Part shown: piece after piece, positions 35,735 to 46,249 of the stretch
Layout: each line of letters begins with the position of its first letter
How positions within the stretch are numbered: the first letter of the stretch is position 1
NCBI RefSeq assembly: GCF_958298935.1
Contig: NC_084922.1
Location: 5,644,501-5,708,500 of the forward strand
From: Phragmites australis
Lineage: Eukaryota > Streptophyta > Magnoliopsida > Poales > Poaceae
Length of the DNA: 64,000 bases
Direction of reading: 5' to 3'
Program-made: the position numbers and the translations under genes
The notes under the pieces: model-generated
What the model was told of the DNA's origin: nothing
The model's database searches: none
Seen by the model: the letters and a program-made list of their open reading frames with translations, nothing else

Positions 35735-36480
35735 CCATGATTGTGATTTTAGTGATTAATAACAACATAGTCAATGAGAAGTCAGGACAAAGTTGGACTG
35801 AACTAGAGAAGTCTTAAGAAGATTTGCCTCACCAAATGGTCCGGTGCTCTGGGTGTTTAAACTCACCGGAGCATATTTGGAAAATGGGAGAGAGGTTTGA
35901 AGACCTCACCAGAAGGTTCAGTGTTTGAGCAGAGTGCTCACCAGAGCAATTCTTCCAGAGAATGTGTTGTGCTAAAGAATAAAGGCTAAGCCTTACCAGA
36001 TAGTTCGGTGATCAGTGTGAGTTGCACCGGAGCATTTCTAGATAAAAGAAGAGAATGCTCAACCCACCGGATGGTCCGGTGTTGAGAAGGATGAATGCAC
36101 CGAGCATTATTACCAGAGAGGAATGAACACCAGACAATACACCGGGCAATGAACAGTGCAACGAGGCAGAACGAAGTTCAAAACAACGGATGGTCCGATG
36201 ATGAAGGTTGTGCACACTGGAGCATGATTTTCAGAGATGGTTGCGTTGGATCGGTTGGCTGAAATCAACTCACTAGATAGTCCGGTGATGAAGTGATGTG
36301 CATCGGATGCATACACCGAAGCAATTTATACAGAGAAGGAAGAAATGCTCGGATGGCTCAGGATAACTCACCGGATAGTCCGGTGATGAAAATAAAGTAT
36401 ACACCGGTGTGTCCGGTGCTCACAGAGGCTCAAGTGGGGTTCCAACAACTATAATGAAAGACAATCCGAGCACCATATGG
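35735..36480 (+). repeat. LTR-derived region with CCGGATRGTCCGGTG repeats
   Basis: It opens with 'gccatgattgtgattttagt', a phrase frequent at the start of grass LTRs. It then carries about six degenerate copies of 'caccggatagtccggtg', each a near palindrome, spaced about 60-100 bp apart. It lies upstream of the copia remnant at 36.6-37.9 kb, so it may be its LTR or leader. Confidence 0.5.
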
Positions 36481-36559
36481 CTAGATCTCAAAACAAGATA
36501 TGAATAGTAGAAGGCAGCCATTCAATACAAGTCATGAATGGACACATCTCCAACTATAA

Positions 36560-37533
36560 GACTTTAAGTCTGTCAGATATTACAATCATAATATTCATAA
36601 AATATGTTCCAAGTTTTGTTTCTGCGAAAAGAACATACATATGGGGAGAAGAAAGAGACAACTTCATCTGTTATGTTTCCTGCTTATAGGATCATACATC
36701 AACAATACCGCAAAAGAGAATTCTAAGTTTATTCTAACTTAATACATGTATTACTTCAGACTAAGAAGCATGATAAACTCCTTCTAAGGAATTGTCATCA
36801 ACGTCCAATAGGCATTGCTACTTTACTTGAAATATGTGCTAATGTCCAGAATAACAAATAGTTTGATGGCTCCTTTAGATGCCAACCAACAGATTTTAAA
36901 GGTAAACGCAGATGCAACAGGAAGCAGAAGCCACGTGTACCAGAGTAGGAAAAAGGCATTTCTAAACCTAAACTTGATAAATCTAATGTTTGTCGTAAGT
37001 GTGGATGCTACAAGCACTCTAGTAAGAAATACGGCACCCCGAGATATTTAGTTGATCTGTATTTACAATCTGTGGGATGTAACCGACCTACTCAATTGCA
37101 AAGATATAACGTACACTTCAATCTTTAATTGGACAATAACAAAGAGTCTATTATTCATAACAAGTTCCACAAGAACCAAATAACAACTAAACTCTCCAAC
37201 AGTCAAAAGACCTCATTAGCATGGAGAATGTAATCGTTGAATATGCTTCGAACTACATGTTTGGAGACTTTAACTAGTCTCCCAACTTCATAGATATTAG
37301 CTTCTCTACGTCTATCAATGGTTATAATAAATATATTGTCATCATTATATATCGTATATCACAATATTGTATCAACATATGATACTACATAAAGTTTGTA
37401 TGTATTTTATATATCTGATAAAGAATTTCATATTAAATTCTTCATTTTTTATATATAGATTTCTACATGAGGCAATCCGATGGTGGAGAAAATATGGCTA
37501 GTGGACAATAGCATTACAAATTCTATACTTAGG

Positions 37534-37595
<62 letters not shown>

Positions 37596-37860
37596 TTTCA
37601 AACTTTTTCTAAGAGAAAAAAAATATTTTGACAGTCGTTGAATATGATGCAATGATTGTTGGCTCCGGTCATAACATAATTATTCTCTCTATAGGTACTT
37701 AAGTCATAATCGATGATATCATATTATATCACATTTCAACTTATATCTTACTAAGGTATAGAGATATCCGTCAGAATGATTTTTATATTAAAACTCAGAT
37801 GACAACAAAGAGGAATATCTGCTCTTAAAAAAATAATAGATATGACAAGCTTCCCTATAT
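36560..37860 (+). mobile_element. Decayed Ty1/copia gag-protease remnant
   Basis: Plus-strand frames show a gag zinc-knuckle relic (VCRKCGCYKHSSKKYGTP, then RYLVDLY) near 36985-37060. Near 37480-37530 WLVDNSITNSILRE corresponds to the protease region, and after 37620 KYF, VGSGHN and similar pieces match the following gag-pre-integrase area. The last cysteine of the knuckle is lost. A TA microsatellite (37537-37592) has grown inside the protease-derived sequence. No integrase or RT is seen downstream. Confidence 0.6.
37537..37592. repeat. (TA)n microsatellite
   Basis: An uninterrupted TA run of 56 bp lies inside the copia protease remnant. Confidence 0.97.
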
Positions 37861-38031
37861 ATCATCTGCAATATACTATACATACATCAAATATGTATCA
37901 CATAATATGTATAAAATAATTTTTCTATCTTAATCAAATTAAGACTTAATAAGATTACTTGTCACTTTACCTTGAAAATATAAACTATTGAATTCATTTA
38001 TTTATCCCTTTTCTTTTCATTGCAATCGACT

Positions 38032-38331
38032 TTCAATAATAGGGCGCGCTCCTCCTGCTCTGCTGCGCACGCTCTATTGACACGCAGCGCGCCGACTCCG
38101 CGCGGAGTCGTGCATGTGACCACGAGATGGTGTTCGTTGCTGCTGCGTCGGTCGGTGTATCTGCCAGGAATCGCGCCGTGGTCGAGGCACGTGGACGGCA
38201 GATGTGGGGCAGATCGGATCTCGGTGTAACGAGGCAAGTTTTCTTGCTCTGGCAGGCAGCTTCCTCGAAGGCAGTGATGGGCGGAACGGTGTCGAGTAGG
38301 CAGCCTGAGTCACCCGGGCCCTAAAACCCAA
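38032..38331. repeat. Duplicated CML/HSP20 intergenic segment, copy 1
   Basis: 'agggcgcgct', 'gcacgctctattgacacgca', 'tatctgccaggaatcgcgcc' and 'ttcctcgaaggcagtgatgg' recur in the same order at 44505-45005. In copy 2 this is the interval between the CML promoter and the HSP20 pseudogene. Copy 1 starts abruptly near 38032, so the CML gene itself was not duplicated or was lost. An unrelated AT-rich insertion lies at about 38335-38680. Confidence 0.75.
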
Positions 38332-38795
38332 GGTCTATATGTATATGTATACTGTGTATATTGATTTAAAAATAAATTGAAAAAATAGGTCTGAGTGAGT
38401 GAACGTCTTGCGGCAGGCGGTGTTCGGACTGAGAAGTACAGAGACTTGAATGAGAAGTATGTCTTTATTTTACCCTCTCATATTGTCATATGTCTCATCT
38501 GTATCTTATTTTCTCTATTTATGTTATTGTTTACTGGGACATGCTATTTTTTCTATACGATACATGCAACTATTATTTGTTTGATATAAAAAATATAACA
38601 CTATTACTTTAAATCACTGTGATATATAAATATTTCGAAATTTATATTTAATGAGACTCATTTTTAATCTCGTCCTGAGCCACCGAAATGTCAGGACCGA
38701 TACTGCATCTGAGTCATCGTCATCTAGTATAAACAAAGCCCATCCAGCCCCATGTCAGGCTAGGCCACGTCAGAACGTCGGTCCTCGACTAAGCA

Positions 38796-39728
38796 ATGTC
38801 GCCGGCGCGGAGCAGCAACGTGTTCGACCCCATGTCCGTCGACTTCTAGGCGGACGCCGACCCGTTCGACGTCGTCTGGCCCCTCGCCGAGCGGTGCCCC
38901 GTCCTCACCAACGCCCGCTTCGACTGGAAAGAGATCCCCGACGCGCTCCCCGGCGTGAGGAAGGAGGCCAAGGTCGAGGTGGACGACGGCAACATGCTGG
39001 TCATCAGCGGCGAGCGCACCAGGGAGGAGGCCTGCAAGTACGAGGCGTGGCGCCACGTAGAGCCAGTGATGGAGGATAGGGCAGGCCAACTTGGGCCGTG
39101 GCCCCAAGCTTTTTTGCAAACAAGAAAATGCTGGTATGCAACCTAATTTTATTTAGATTACTGCTAGGTACATAATAAAATGGAAAATGAATTTCTTGTT
39201 AATAGCTTGCTAATACATATTAAGAGTCAAATTATAGATAAATACAACTACGAAGACATAGTGAAAGATTTCAAGGATGAAAAGCGTCAAACAGTTGATT
39301 TGTCGTGGCTATCAATCTGAGATCATGGCTAGTTATAATTTTAGTATATATATACACAATACTACTTTTTAGAGTTGTTTATAGGTATTATAATATAAAT
39401 CTCACTCAAATATGTAGTTTAAACCAAATATGAGAAATATCAATGTTTTACTCTCTGATGACTATAAATTGCACCATATATTAGTTCATTGGTTTAGCAC
39501 TTAAAACATTTTTAAATTCATTTTGTTATTTAGCCCCTTGAAATTTTAGTCTAGCTCTGTCACTGCGTCCAGCACAGTAGCGGTAAGTTCCAGAGGTTGT
39601 TCCGCTTGCTGCGCAGCGCCAAGGTGGACCAGGCGCACGCGTCCATGGAGAACGGCGTGCTCACGGTGACCGTGCCCAAGGAGGAGGTCAAGAAGCCTCA
39701 TGTCAAGGCTGTGGAGATCTCTCGTTAG
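38796..39728 (+). pseudogene. Class I HSP20 pseudogene with hAT-like insertion
   Basis: The start MSPARSSNVFDPMSVDF matches plant class I small HSPs, then a TAG replaces the tryptophan codon (ADADPF follows). The sequence continues WKEIPDALPGVRKEAKVEV, lacking the HMFRAD block, and GNMLVISGERT. At 39064 a 502-bp transposon interrupts; the rest (39566-39728) reads [27 protein letters not shown] and ends VEISR. Live relatives form oligomeric chaperones in the cytosol. The internal stop, the deletion and the insertion make this copy dead. Upstream sequence is shared with the second copy at 45248. Confidence 0.88.
39064..39565. mobile_element. hAT-like non-autonomous element in the HSP20 pseudogene
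   Basis: The ends CAGTGATGGAG (left) and CTCTGTCACTG (right) are imperfect inverted repeats. The flanks CGTAGAGC (39056-39063) and CGTCCAGC (39566-39573) match at six of eight positions, consistent with an aged 8-bp hAT TSD. The interior is AT-rich and non-coding. Confidence 0.65.
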
Positions 39729-40187
39729 GCTTCTCAGCATAGGAATTTTTTAATATTTACAAAATTACGTATCCGTTTGAAATATTTGTAAGATTAGGCT
39801 ATCACCGTCTGTTCAAAACGAACAAGAGCAATGTATCACCCAATAAATGAGTGAGATACTGTGGGCTCGTCGATCAAATCAGCTCGAATTAAATAAGATC
39901 GGTGACCTAACGATCACGTAAGATCTCATTCATTGAACAAACGAAATTAAATTATCACTATGCACCCCATGGGTTCACTGAAAACATACCACTCGTTAAA
40001 TGTACGATACCTTTTCAATATAAAAGGAGAGCCGCATGCCCTGCCTGACGTCATAGGCTTATTTTCTCCCTTGTAAGATGAGTGAAGCCGAGATGAAGAG
40101 GAGAGAGGAGAAATGAGAGGAGAGATAAAAAGATGGAGACAATCTTTATATGACGGTTGTAGCTCTCAATAAGATATATATATTTTT
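39729..40187. other. Intergenic, nothing recognised
   Basis: AT-rich sequence with an 'agagaggagaaatgagagg' purine tract near 40100. No gene or terminus was identified. Confidence 0.5.
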
Positions 40188-41010
40188 GGGAAAACTGCAA
40201 ACCCCTCCCCCCAAAAGTCACTTAGATTTTGACTGTCCCGCCAAAAGTTGTTTTGTTAAAAAAAAAACCCTCAAAAATTTGACTTTGTTAAAAAAAATCC
40301 TAAAAATTCAAAAAACTAAAAAAATAAAAAATTCTAAAAAAAAACTAGAGACAATTCTAAGACCTTTTGTGAAATTTGTTTTCAAAAATAATATCATTTG
40401 CATCATATTTCATGGAGAGGAAGTTTGAAAAAAAAAGAAAAATGTGCAGCTCATTTATTAACTCATGTTATTTTAACTTTGTCATGTCTACCATTATTTT
40501 TATTACACAAATAATTGTTTAAGTAAACTAACAAAAGTGGTTTCACTAATTTTGGGGTGTTATGGATTAGTTATGAATTAATCTATCTGCAACACATTTA
40601 TTCAATCCTGCACGTTACAATAACTATTTCAAGATTTCATGTATTTTTACAAGATAGAGGATCATGTAAGAAGACTAAAAAATTTTGTTTCATGATTTTA
40701 GGATTAGTAAATAATTAACTATGTATTTAACACGAATTAATAAATAAGTTGCACGTTTTTCTTTTTTTTCAAACTTACTCTCCATGAAATATGATGCAAA
40801 GGATATTATTTTTGAAAACAAATTTCACAAAAGGTCTTATAATTGTCTCTAGTTTTTTTAGAATTTTTTGTGATTTTTTTTAAATTTTTTGAATTTTTAG
40901 AGGTGTTTTTGCAACAAAATCAAACCTTTGGGGTTTTTTTTCAACAAAACAATTTTGGGGAAGTCAAAATCTAAGTGACTTTTGGGGTTTTTTTTTTTGC
41001 ATTTATCCCT
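40188..41010. mobile_element. Foldback element with about 250-bp arms
   Basis: The left arm (about 40188-40450) and right arm (about 40750-41010) are inverted copies: 'aaaagtcacttagattttga' at left pairs with 'tcaaaatctaagtgactttt' at right, and 'catatttcatggagag' pairs with 'ctctccatgaaatatg'. The loop (40500-40740) is homologous to 8030-8290 in the other orientation. It has no coding capacity. The class is unknown. Confidence 0.8.
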
Positions 41011-42082
41011 ATATTTTTTGACCTTTTTATTTAAAGTCGTTTATTGCCCAAATAATCAATATTAGCTTCAGATAGTGTTTCGGCCACCCATAACACCTCG
41101 GGACTTGATCTGATTGGTCTTTTCATCATGGTCCTTCTAGTTTAAGGACATCTTAATTCTGCATAAAACAAGTAGAAAATCATTATAATATGATAAAATG
41201 ATAAAAATATGTAATGCTCACTGTGTCAAAAGGATTTACCGAGATTTACGCAACTTATACTGTGAAAACACATTTAGCAAAAAGGCAAATGAGAGCATTT
41301 TATATTGAAATATAGTTATAATGCATACACATTTTTGGATGAATCAGGGGCTGTTAGCGATATCTTTGTATAGAAGTTGATCGGTTTGTATAGCCCACCT
41401 ACTCCTAATTCTCAGGTTTCCTTTTTTGTTGTTGTAACCCTAACCGATCCATTGGCCTTCTATAAAATAAGTGCGGCAGCACGCCAGGCACATCGCACCC
41501 CTGCCTATCTCTCTCTCACACACAATCACACTATCCTATACTATCATATCATGTTGTCGTGGTCGTCGTGGATGCTGACCTTTTTCATTTAAAAAAGAAG
41601 ATCAGCTATACAAAAGGATGTTTAATCCCAAATGCTAATTTCATATTAGCATGCATGACGTACACACTAACACTAATCAAAGTCTAACTTAGACTACGGC
41701 ATTCGCACCGTCTAGCTCGGCACCCTTGCTCGATTTCTGGCTCCTCCACTGGACGTATCTGTCTTTGCTATGGGTAGCGGGTTGTTTTGGAAATACGAAA
41801 CAGCCGGCTGATGGTAGTTCCAAGAGAAGTTACAATACTGAAACTGACGGGCTGAGCAACTGAAATCTTTGAAATGATCTTCAGGTCTGGTACGACATCC
41901 GTGCCGAGAAGATTTTCCAGATCACTGGATCTCTCCCAGTTGTCATTACAAGTCCAAGTGCAGTGTAGATGTGACTGATCAATCTGGTTCAGTCCACCGA
42001 GAGTTTCTTGCTTGGAATGGCAACGCGTATCTCTTCTGCTACTCCTTACAGATATTGCTGCCAAATCATATCAAACTTTATT
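41011..42082. other. Intergenic, nothing recognised
   Basis: A minus-strand ORF at 41768-42064 (98 codons) has no motif I know. A candidate promoter-like 'ctataaaataag' is near 41460. No gene can be supported. Confidence 0.45.
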
Positions 42083-43413
42083 GGAAAAGGTCCGTATTTA
42101 GTCCTCCAACACTGGCCCTGGTCTAAAATCGGTCGCTCAACTTCAATATCAGATATGAATAGTCCATTAACTGTTGAAACCGTCTAAAACTAGTCCCTTC
42201 GTCCATTTGAGAGTGGTTTTAACCCATGTGGCATCCAAGCTGGCATTGACATGGCAATGTGCCCACGCATCATAGAGGGGGAGTGAGAATAAGAGAGGGA
42301 GAGGTAGAAGAAATAGAGGGAAATAGCAGGTCGCCACTTATGCGTCACCGGCGGCCAGTGGAGTTGGCGTGATGGTGGGACGAGTGCCAAGGCTGACACA
42401 GCGCTTGGAGCCACCATATGTCGAAGGCCACATGTGTGTCCGTGCCGTCGTCCTAGTTCAGCCTATTGCAGTATAAATAAAAGTAGAGAGAATAAAACTT
42501 TTGTATTAATTCAATGAAATATTTACATATATATATAGATATATATATATATACATGATGAAGGGGTGTATCTCCAATGGACATAATGAAAATGTGTTAA
42601 GTCGCTTAACTAAAGGACATGTCCCTTTAATAAAAACATCTTATTGCTAATTGATCACTAACTGTAATTAAATTATAGCACTCACTATTGATTAATTATT
42701 TGTAATGTAAATTTTTTATTGAAAAACTCTTTTAAAATTTTATAAAAAAATATGAGAAGAAAATAGTATGTTAATATACCATTAAAACTCGTGGATGAGA
42801 TGGCTGAGAGTAGTTCGCGGTATTCGTCCATTTGAGCAGGAGAGAAATCAAACTAGGATTCGCATCATTCGTCAGTAGCTGCAAAGCCGAAACAACTGTA
42901 CGCTGTCAACAGAGGTGCTAATGCCAGTCAAGCCCGTACCTGAGAGATGACGTGGTGGCGCATGAGCTCGTCACCCGCAGGCGGTGCGGCCTAATTGATA
43001 GGTTAAGGCAGATCTGGCCCTTAATGGCCACGAGGAGGGGGTTCTTGCGGTTGGACCCGTCGCACTGGTGGAGCTCCTCCTTGGTGACCTCGTCGATCTG
43101 CATGGGGGCAAGGGCGGCGCCGCAAAGAGCCCTGGCAAGAAGTGGTGTTGCGCGGCAACAATCACCACGGCAGTGAAGATTGAAACCGTGGACAACCCCG
43201 TGTGTGTGACTGGGCTTTCGTCCTCTCCCCTGTATTCTGACATGTGGGGCTAAGTGACGATGTGACAGCTGAGATGGAAAAAACATTCTCAACCAGGCTA
43301 AGGACGTATTTTGCAGCGGTATTGAAAGACGGGGGACGAGGTCTATATGGTTTTAGAATTCGGGGCCAGAATTAAACCGAGACATGAGTTGGGTACTGGA
43401 AATGGACTTTTTC
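42083..43413. mobile_element. Putative Pack-MULE carrying an MSBP gene fragment
   Basis: The left end GGAAAAGGTCC and the right end GGACTTTTTC are inverted, and similarity continues inward loosely for about 70 bp ('tttagtcctccaac' against 'ccagtacccaac'). No TSD was found, so the boundaries are provisional. Inside lies a fragment of a membrane steroid-binding protein gene on the minus strand. The architecture resembles the TIR element at 30.7 kb. A (TA)n tract is at about 42530-42555. Confidence 0.45.
42960..43225 (-). pseudogene. Membrane steroid-binding protein (MAPR, cytochrome b5-like) gene fragment
   Basis: Minus-strand frames encode a hydrophobic segment (TGLSTVSIFTAVVIVAAQ) followed, one frame over, by the start of the cytochrome b5-like domain (DEVTKEELHQCDGS and NPLLVAIKGQI). 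That order, one transmembrane helix then a proline stretch then the MAPR domain, is the N-terminal half of plant MSBP proteins. Similarity stops after KGQI, where the heme-binding FYGPGGPY region should begin. There is a frameshift, so it is a captured or broken piece. Confidence 0.65.
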
Positions 43414-43836
43414 ACCGCTGAATGAACGAGTACAGTGGAAGTAGGCGCGTCTTCACAACGGACCAATGGTTGTCAAAATCAATCGAATACTCCACTGAAC
43501 TCTTGGAAAGGTAAACCGCTAGAAAACGAAAAAGTTCAGAGAAAATTTGTCCGAAAAGATAAATGTTCAGAGAAAATATATGTAAGATTTTTCTTTTCTT
43601 CTGTGCTAATCTTGTGGCTTCATAAAGCCTCAAGCAGCGAAATCACATACATGTTGGAAATGCCATGGAGAAATCGAATGGGTCCGGATCAGCAAAGTAA
43701 TGCATTGACGTACGCCACAATGATACATTACATCCATGATGGATTTTTATTCCCATTATGTTACGCAGGAGTATTTCTTCTACTAGGTCATAATAATGCT
43801 AAACACGCTCCAGCCCTTTCCCCCTGGTTACACCCG

Positions 43837-44373
43837 TCACTCCTTGGCCTTGTCGACAGGGCCCCCGGCGGGGGCGGGGGCTTCGGCGCCGTCGGGGGAC
43901 ATCATCTTCTTGAACTCCTCGAAGCCGACGCATCCGTCGCCGTCCACGTCGACGTTGGCGATCATCCTCTCGCACTCCTCGGCGATGCACCCCTCGCCGA
44001 TCTGCGCGAGGACCTTGCCGAGCTCCGCCGCCGTGATGCGTCCGTCGCCGTTGACGTCGTAGACGTCGAAGGCAGCGCGCAGCTCGGCCTCGAGCTCGCC
44101 GTCCCCGCGGCCGCGGCCGTGGAAGGCTGCGAACTCGCCGAGGTCCACGAAGCCGTCGCGGTCGGTGTCGAGCTCGTCCATCATGGCGGCCACCTCGCGC
44201 GCCCCGTGCGAGGAGCTGGCCGGCGGAGAGATGGCGCGCGAGACCGCGGCCAGCTCGGATGGAGAGATCCGGCCGTCGCCGTCCGCGTCGAAGCGGGAGA
44301 ACACCTTCTGGATCTCCGCGTCCGCGGCGACCGCCGGGGGCCTTTGGACCTGCTTCTCGGTGGCGTTCGACAT
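43837..44373 (-). CDS. Calmodulin-like protein (CML), four EF-hands
   Basis: An intronless reading frame of 178 codons starts at ATG 44373 (MSNATEKQV); an upstream in-frame extension begins with TTG and was rejected. It has four canonical 12-residue EF-hand loops: [12 protein letters not shown] (about 29-40), [12 protein letters not shown] (69-80), [12 protein letters not shown] (106-117) and [12 protein letters not shown] (142-153). All have Asp at position 1 and Glu at position 12, so four calcium sites are expected. The N-terminal 20 residues and the Pro/Ala-rich tail ([10 protein letters not shown]) lie outside the EF core. CMLs sense calcium and modulate target proteins. The gene lies head to head with the HSP20 pseudogene at 45248, about 875 bp apart. 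Confidence 0.93.
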   Translation of the reverse strand: MSNATEKQVQRPPAVAADAEIQKVFSRFDADGDGRISPSELAAVSRAISPPASSSHGAREVAAMMDELDTDRDGFVDLGEFAAFHGRGRGDGELEAELRAAFDVYDVNGDGRITAAELGKVLAQIGEGCIAEECERMIANVDVDGDGCVGFEEFKKMMSPDGAEAPAPAGGPVDKAKE

Positions 44374-44504
44374 GGCCGTGGACGCGACGAGCTTCAAGCG
44401 GTGACGTGAACTCGTGAAGCTCTTGGCTGTGTGTGGTTTTGTGGTGAGCAGCTGAAGAACAGGTGGTGGTGGGAAGTGAAGCTTGGAATGGTCTCCGGCG
44501 AGAT

Positions 44505-44700
44505 ATTAATAGGGCGCGCTGCTGCGCACGCGCTATTGACACGCAGCGCACGGACTCCGCGCAGAGTCGTACGTGTGCCCACGAGATGGTCTTCGCTGCT
44601 GCTGCGTTGGTCGGCGTATCTGCCAGGAATCGCGCCGTCGTGGAGGCACGTGACGGCAGATGCGCCGCGTGGCGGATCTCCGTGTAAGGTTATCTTGGAC
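44505..44700. promoter_or_regulatory. CML promoter segment shared with 38 kb
   Basis: On the minus strand 'cctattaatatctcgcc' lies about 135 bp upstream of the CML ATG and is TATA-like. The GC-rich stretch to its right is copy 2 of the duplicated intergenic segment. Copy 2 has about 235 bp of AT-rich sequence (44690-44925) that is missing from copy 1. Confidence 0.5.
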
Positions 44701-45247
44701 TAATATTTAAAAAAGTATTCTCTATAATATTATTATAGCATCCGGTAATAATATTTTATTTTTTTTATTTTCTCTATTTTCAAAAACTATTCTATTTTTT
44801 ACTTTTTATTTACTCTCGTTCTCCGTTCAAATTTGAGTACCCAGCCCCTGCCGTAGCTAACTGGATAACGATGCTATTGGCGATAGCAGCCAGCCTCAAA
44901 ATAGCGCTGAAGCATTGGAGGTCGGCAAGTTTTCTTGCTCAGGCAGGCAGCTTCCTCGAAGGCAGTGATGGGCTGACCGTGTTGAGTCGGCAGCCCAAAT
45001 CACCCGCTACGTGGCCTGCTTCTGTACCTTATAGACACTTTGAGCTTGGTTGGTTCGGAGCTGGCGCAGGCAACTTTGGCCAGACAGCAGCGTCAGCTCG
45101 GGGCGATCGAAATCGTCCGAGGGCGCTGCCTCGGATATTCTTGCACCGGCCACCGGGGAACCTGAGTCATCGTCATCTACTGTAAACAAAGCCCATCCAG
45201 CCCATCTCAGACTAGGCCACGTCAGAATGTCGGTCCTCGACTAAGCA

Positions 45248-45640
45248 ATGTCGCTGGCGCGGAGCAGCAACGTGTTCGAACCGATGTCCGTCGACTTCTG
45301 GGCGGACGTCGACCCGTTCGGCGTCGCCCGGCCCCTCGCCGAGCGGTGCCCCGTCCGCACCAACGTCCGCGTCGACTGGAAGGAGACCCCCGACGCGCAC
45401 ATGTTCAGGGCCGACCTCCCCGGCGTGAGGAAGGAGGAGGCAAGGTCGAGGTGGAGGACGGCAACGTGCTCGTCATCAGCGGCCAGCGCAGCAAGGAGGA
45501 GGAGGACAAGAACGACAAGTGGCATCGCGTCGAGCGCAGCAGCGGCAAGTTCCTCAGGCGGTTCCACCTGCCGCACGGCGTCAAGGTGGATCAGGTGCAC
45601 GCGTTAAGGAGGAGGTTAAGAACAGAAGTAATTTTTATAG
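45248..45640 (+). pseudogene. Class I HSP20 pseudogene (frameshift and internal deletion)
   Basis: It reads [20 protein letters not shown], then [18 protein letters not shown] and RKEEA, all typical of class I small HSPs. One missing base near 45440 shifts the frame; the alpha-crystallin strands continue one frame over ([35 protein letters not shown]). After KVDQVHA the [12 protein letters not shown] segment is deleted and the frame runs into an AT-rich tail with a TA repeat. Without that beta strand and the C-terminal I-x-I anchor it should not fold normally. Up to the frameshift it is more intact than the copy at 38796. Confidence 0.88.
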
Positions 45641-45672
45641 AATTTTATCTTACAAAAGACTTCGCATGTGAT

Positions 45673-45700
<28 letters not shown>
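45673..45700. repeat. (TA)n microsatellite
   Basis: A TA run of about 28 bp lies just after the truncated HSP20 pseudogene. Confidence 0.95.
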
Positions 45701-45706
<6 letters not shown>

Positions 45707-45719
45707 TTTATTAGAATCT

Positions 45720-46249
45720 TTTTAAGTTCTCTGGTTAGGCTCTCAGCTTAGCCCACCTCCCAATCTATGATTGAATATCCATGGCCCATGGACCAATCAC
45801 AACTAGGTCCACAGTCTCCACTGGAGTCGGGCCCATGATGCAAAATATTTGCAGGCTTCGTCTTCGAAATTTCGTTGGTTGAGTGCCGACGGGTGGTTCG
45901 TTTCTACTCTCCAAAGTGGGTTACAGGCTTACAGCCATTTGATCATCGACTTATTTTCTTGTGGTGCTGAATGATCGCAGCGATTTGGCAATTGGTGACT
46001 ACTTCAACGTGTAACCTTTCTCTTTTTGTTTAAGATAACTAGTACGGTGATCCACGCAAATAGCACCATTAGACTTATATTTTCTGTTAATAAACCCCTT
46101 CAGGAGAGATGAGTTGGAGAGGGGCCATCCAATTTATAGAAGTTGATTCTGCGTCTGGTGTTAATGAGTTCAGCGTTTCCTTTTTCTAGAATTTTTGACA
46201 TGCTATCAAGAGGGTTATGTTTGTCATGCTTAACACTTCAACAAAAGTA
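45720..46249. other. Intergenic, nothing recognised
   Basis: The segment lies between the HSP20 pseudogene and the LINE. It has no coding motif. It may include unrecognised LINE sequence upstream of the RT similarity. Confidence 0.45.

Noticed and set aside
41768..42064. 98-codon minus-strand ORF as a gene
   Set aside because: No motif, no promoter context and low-complexity surroundings; not supported.
44374..44397. Upstream start for CML at 44397
   Set aside because: The codon is TTG, not ATG; the first in-frame ATG is at 44373.
43435..44409. 324-codon plus-strand ORF over CML
   Set aside because: It is the antisense of an EF-hand gene with four exact loops on the minus strand.
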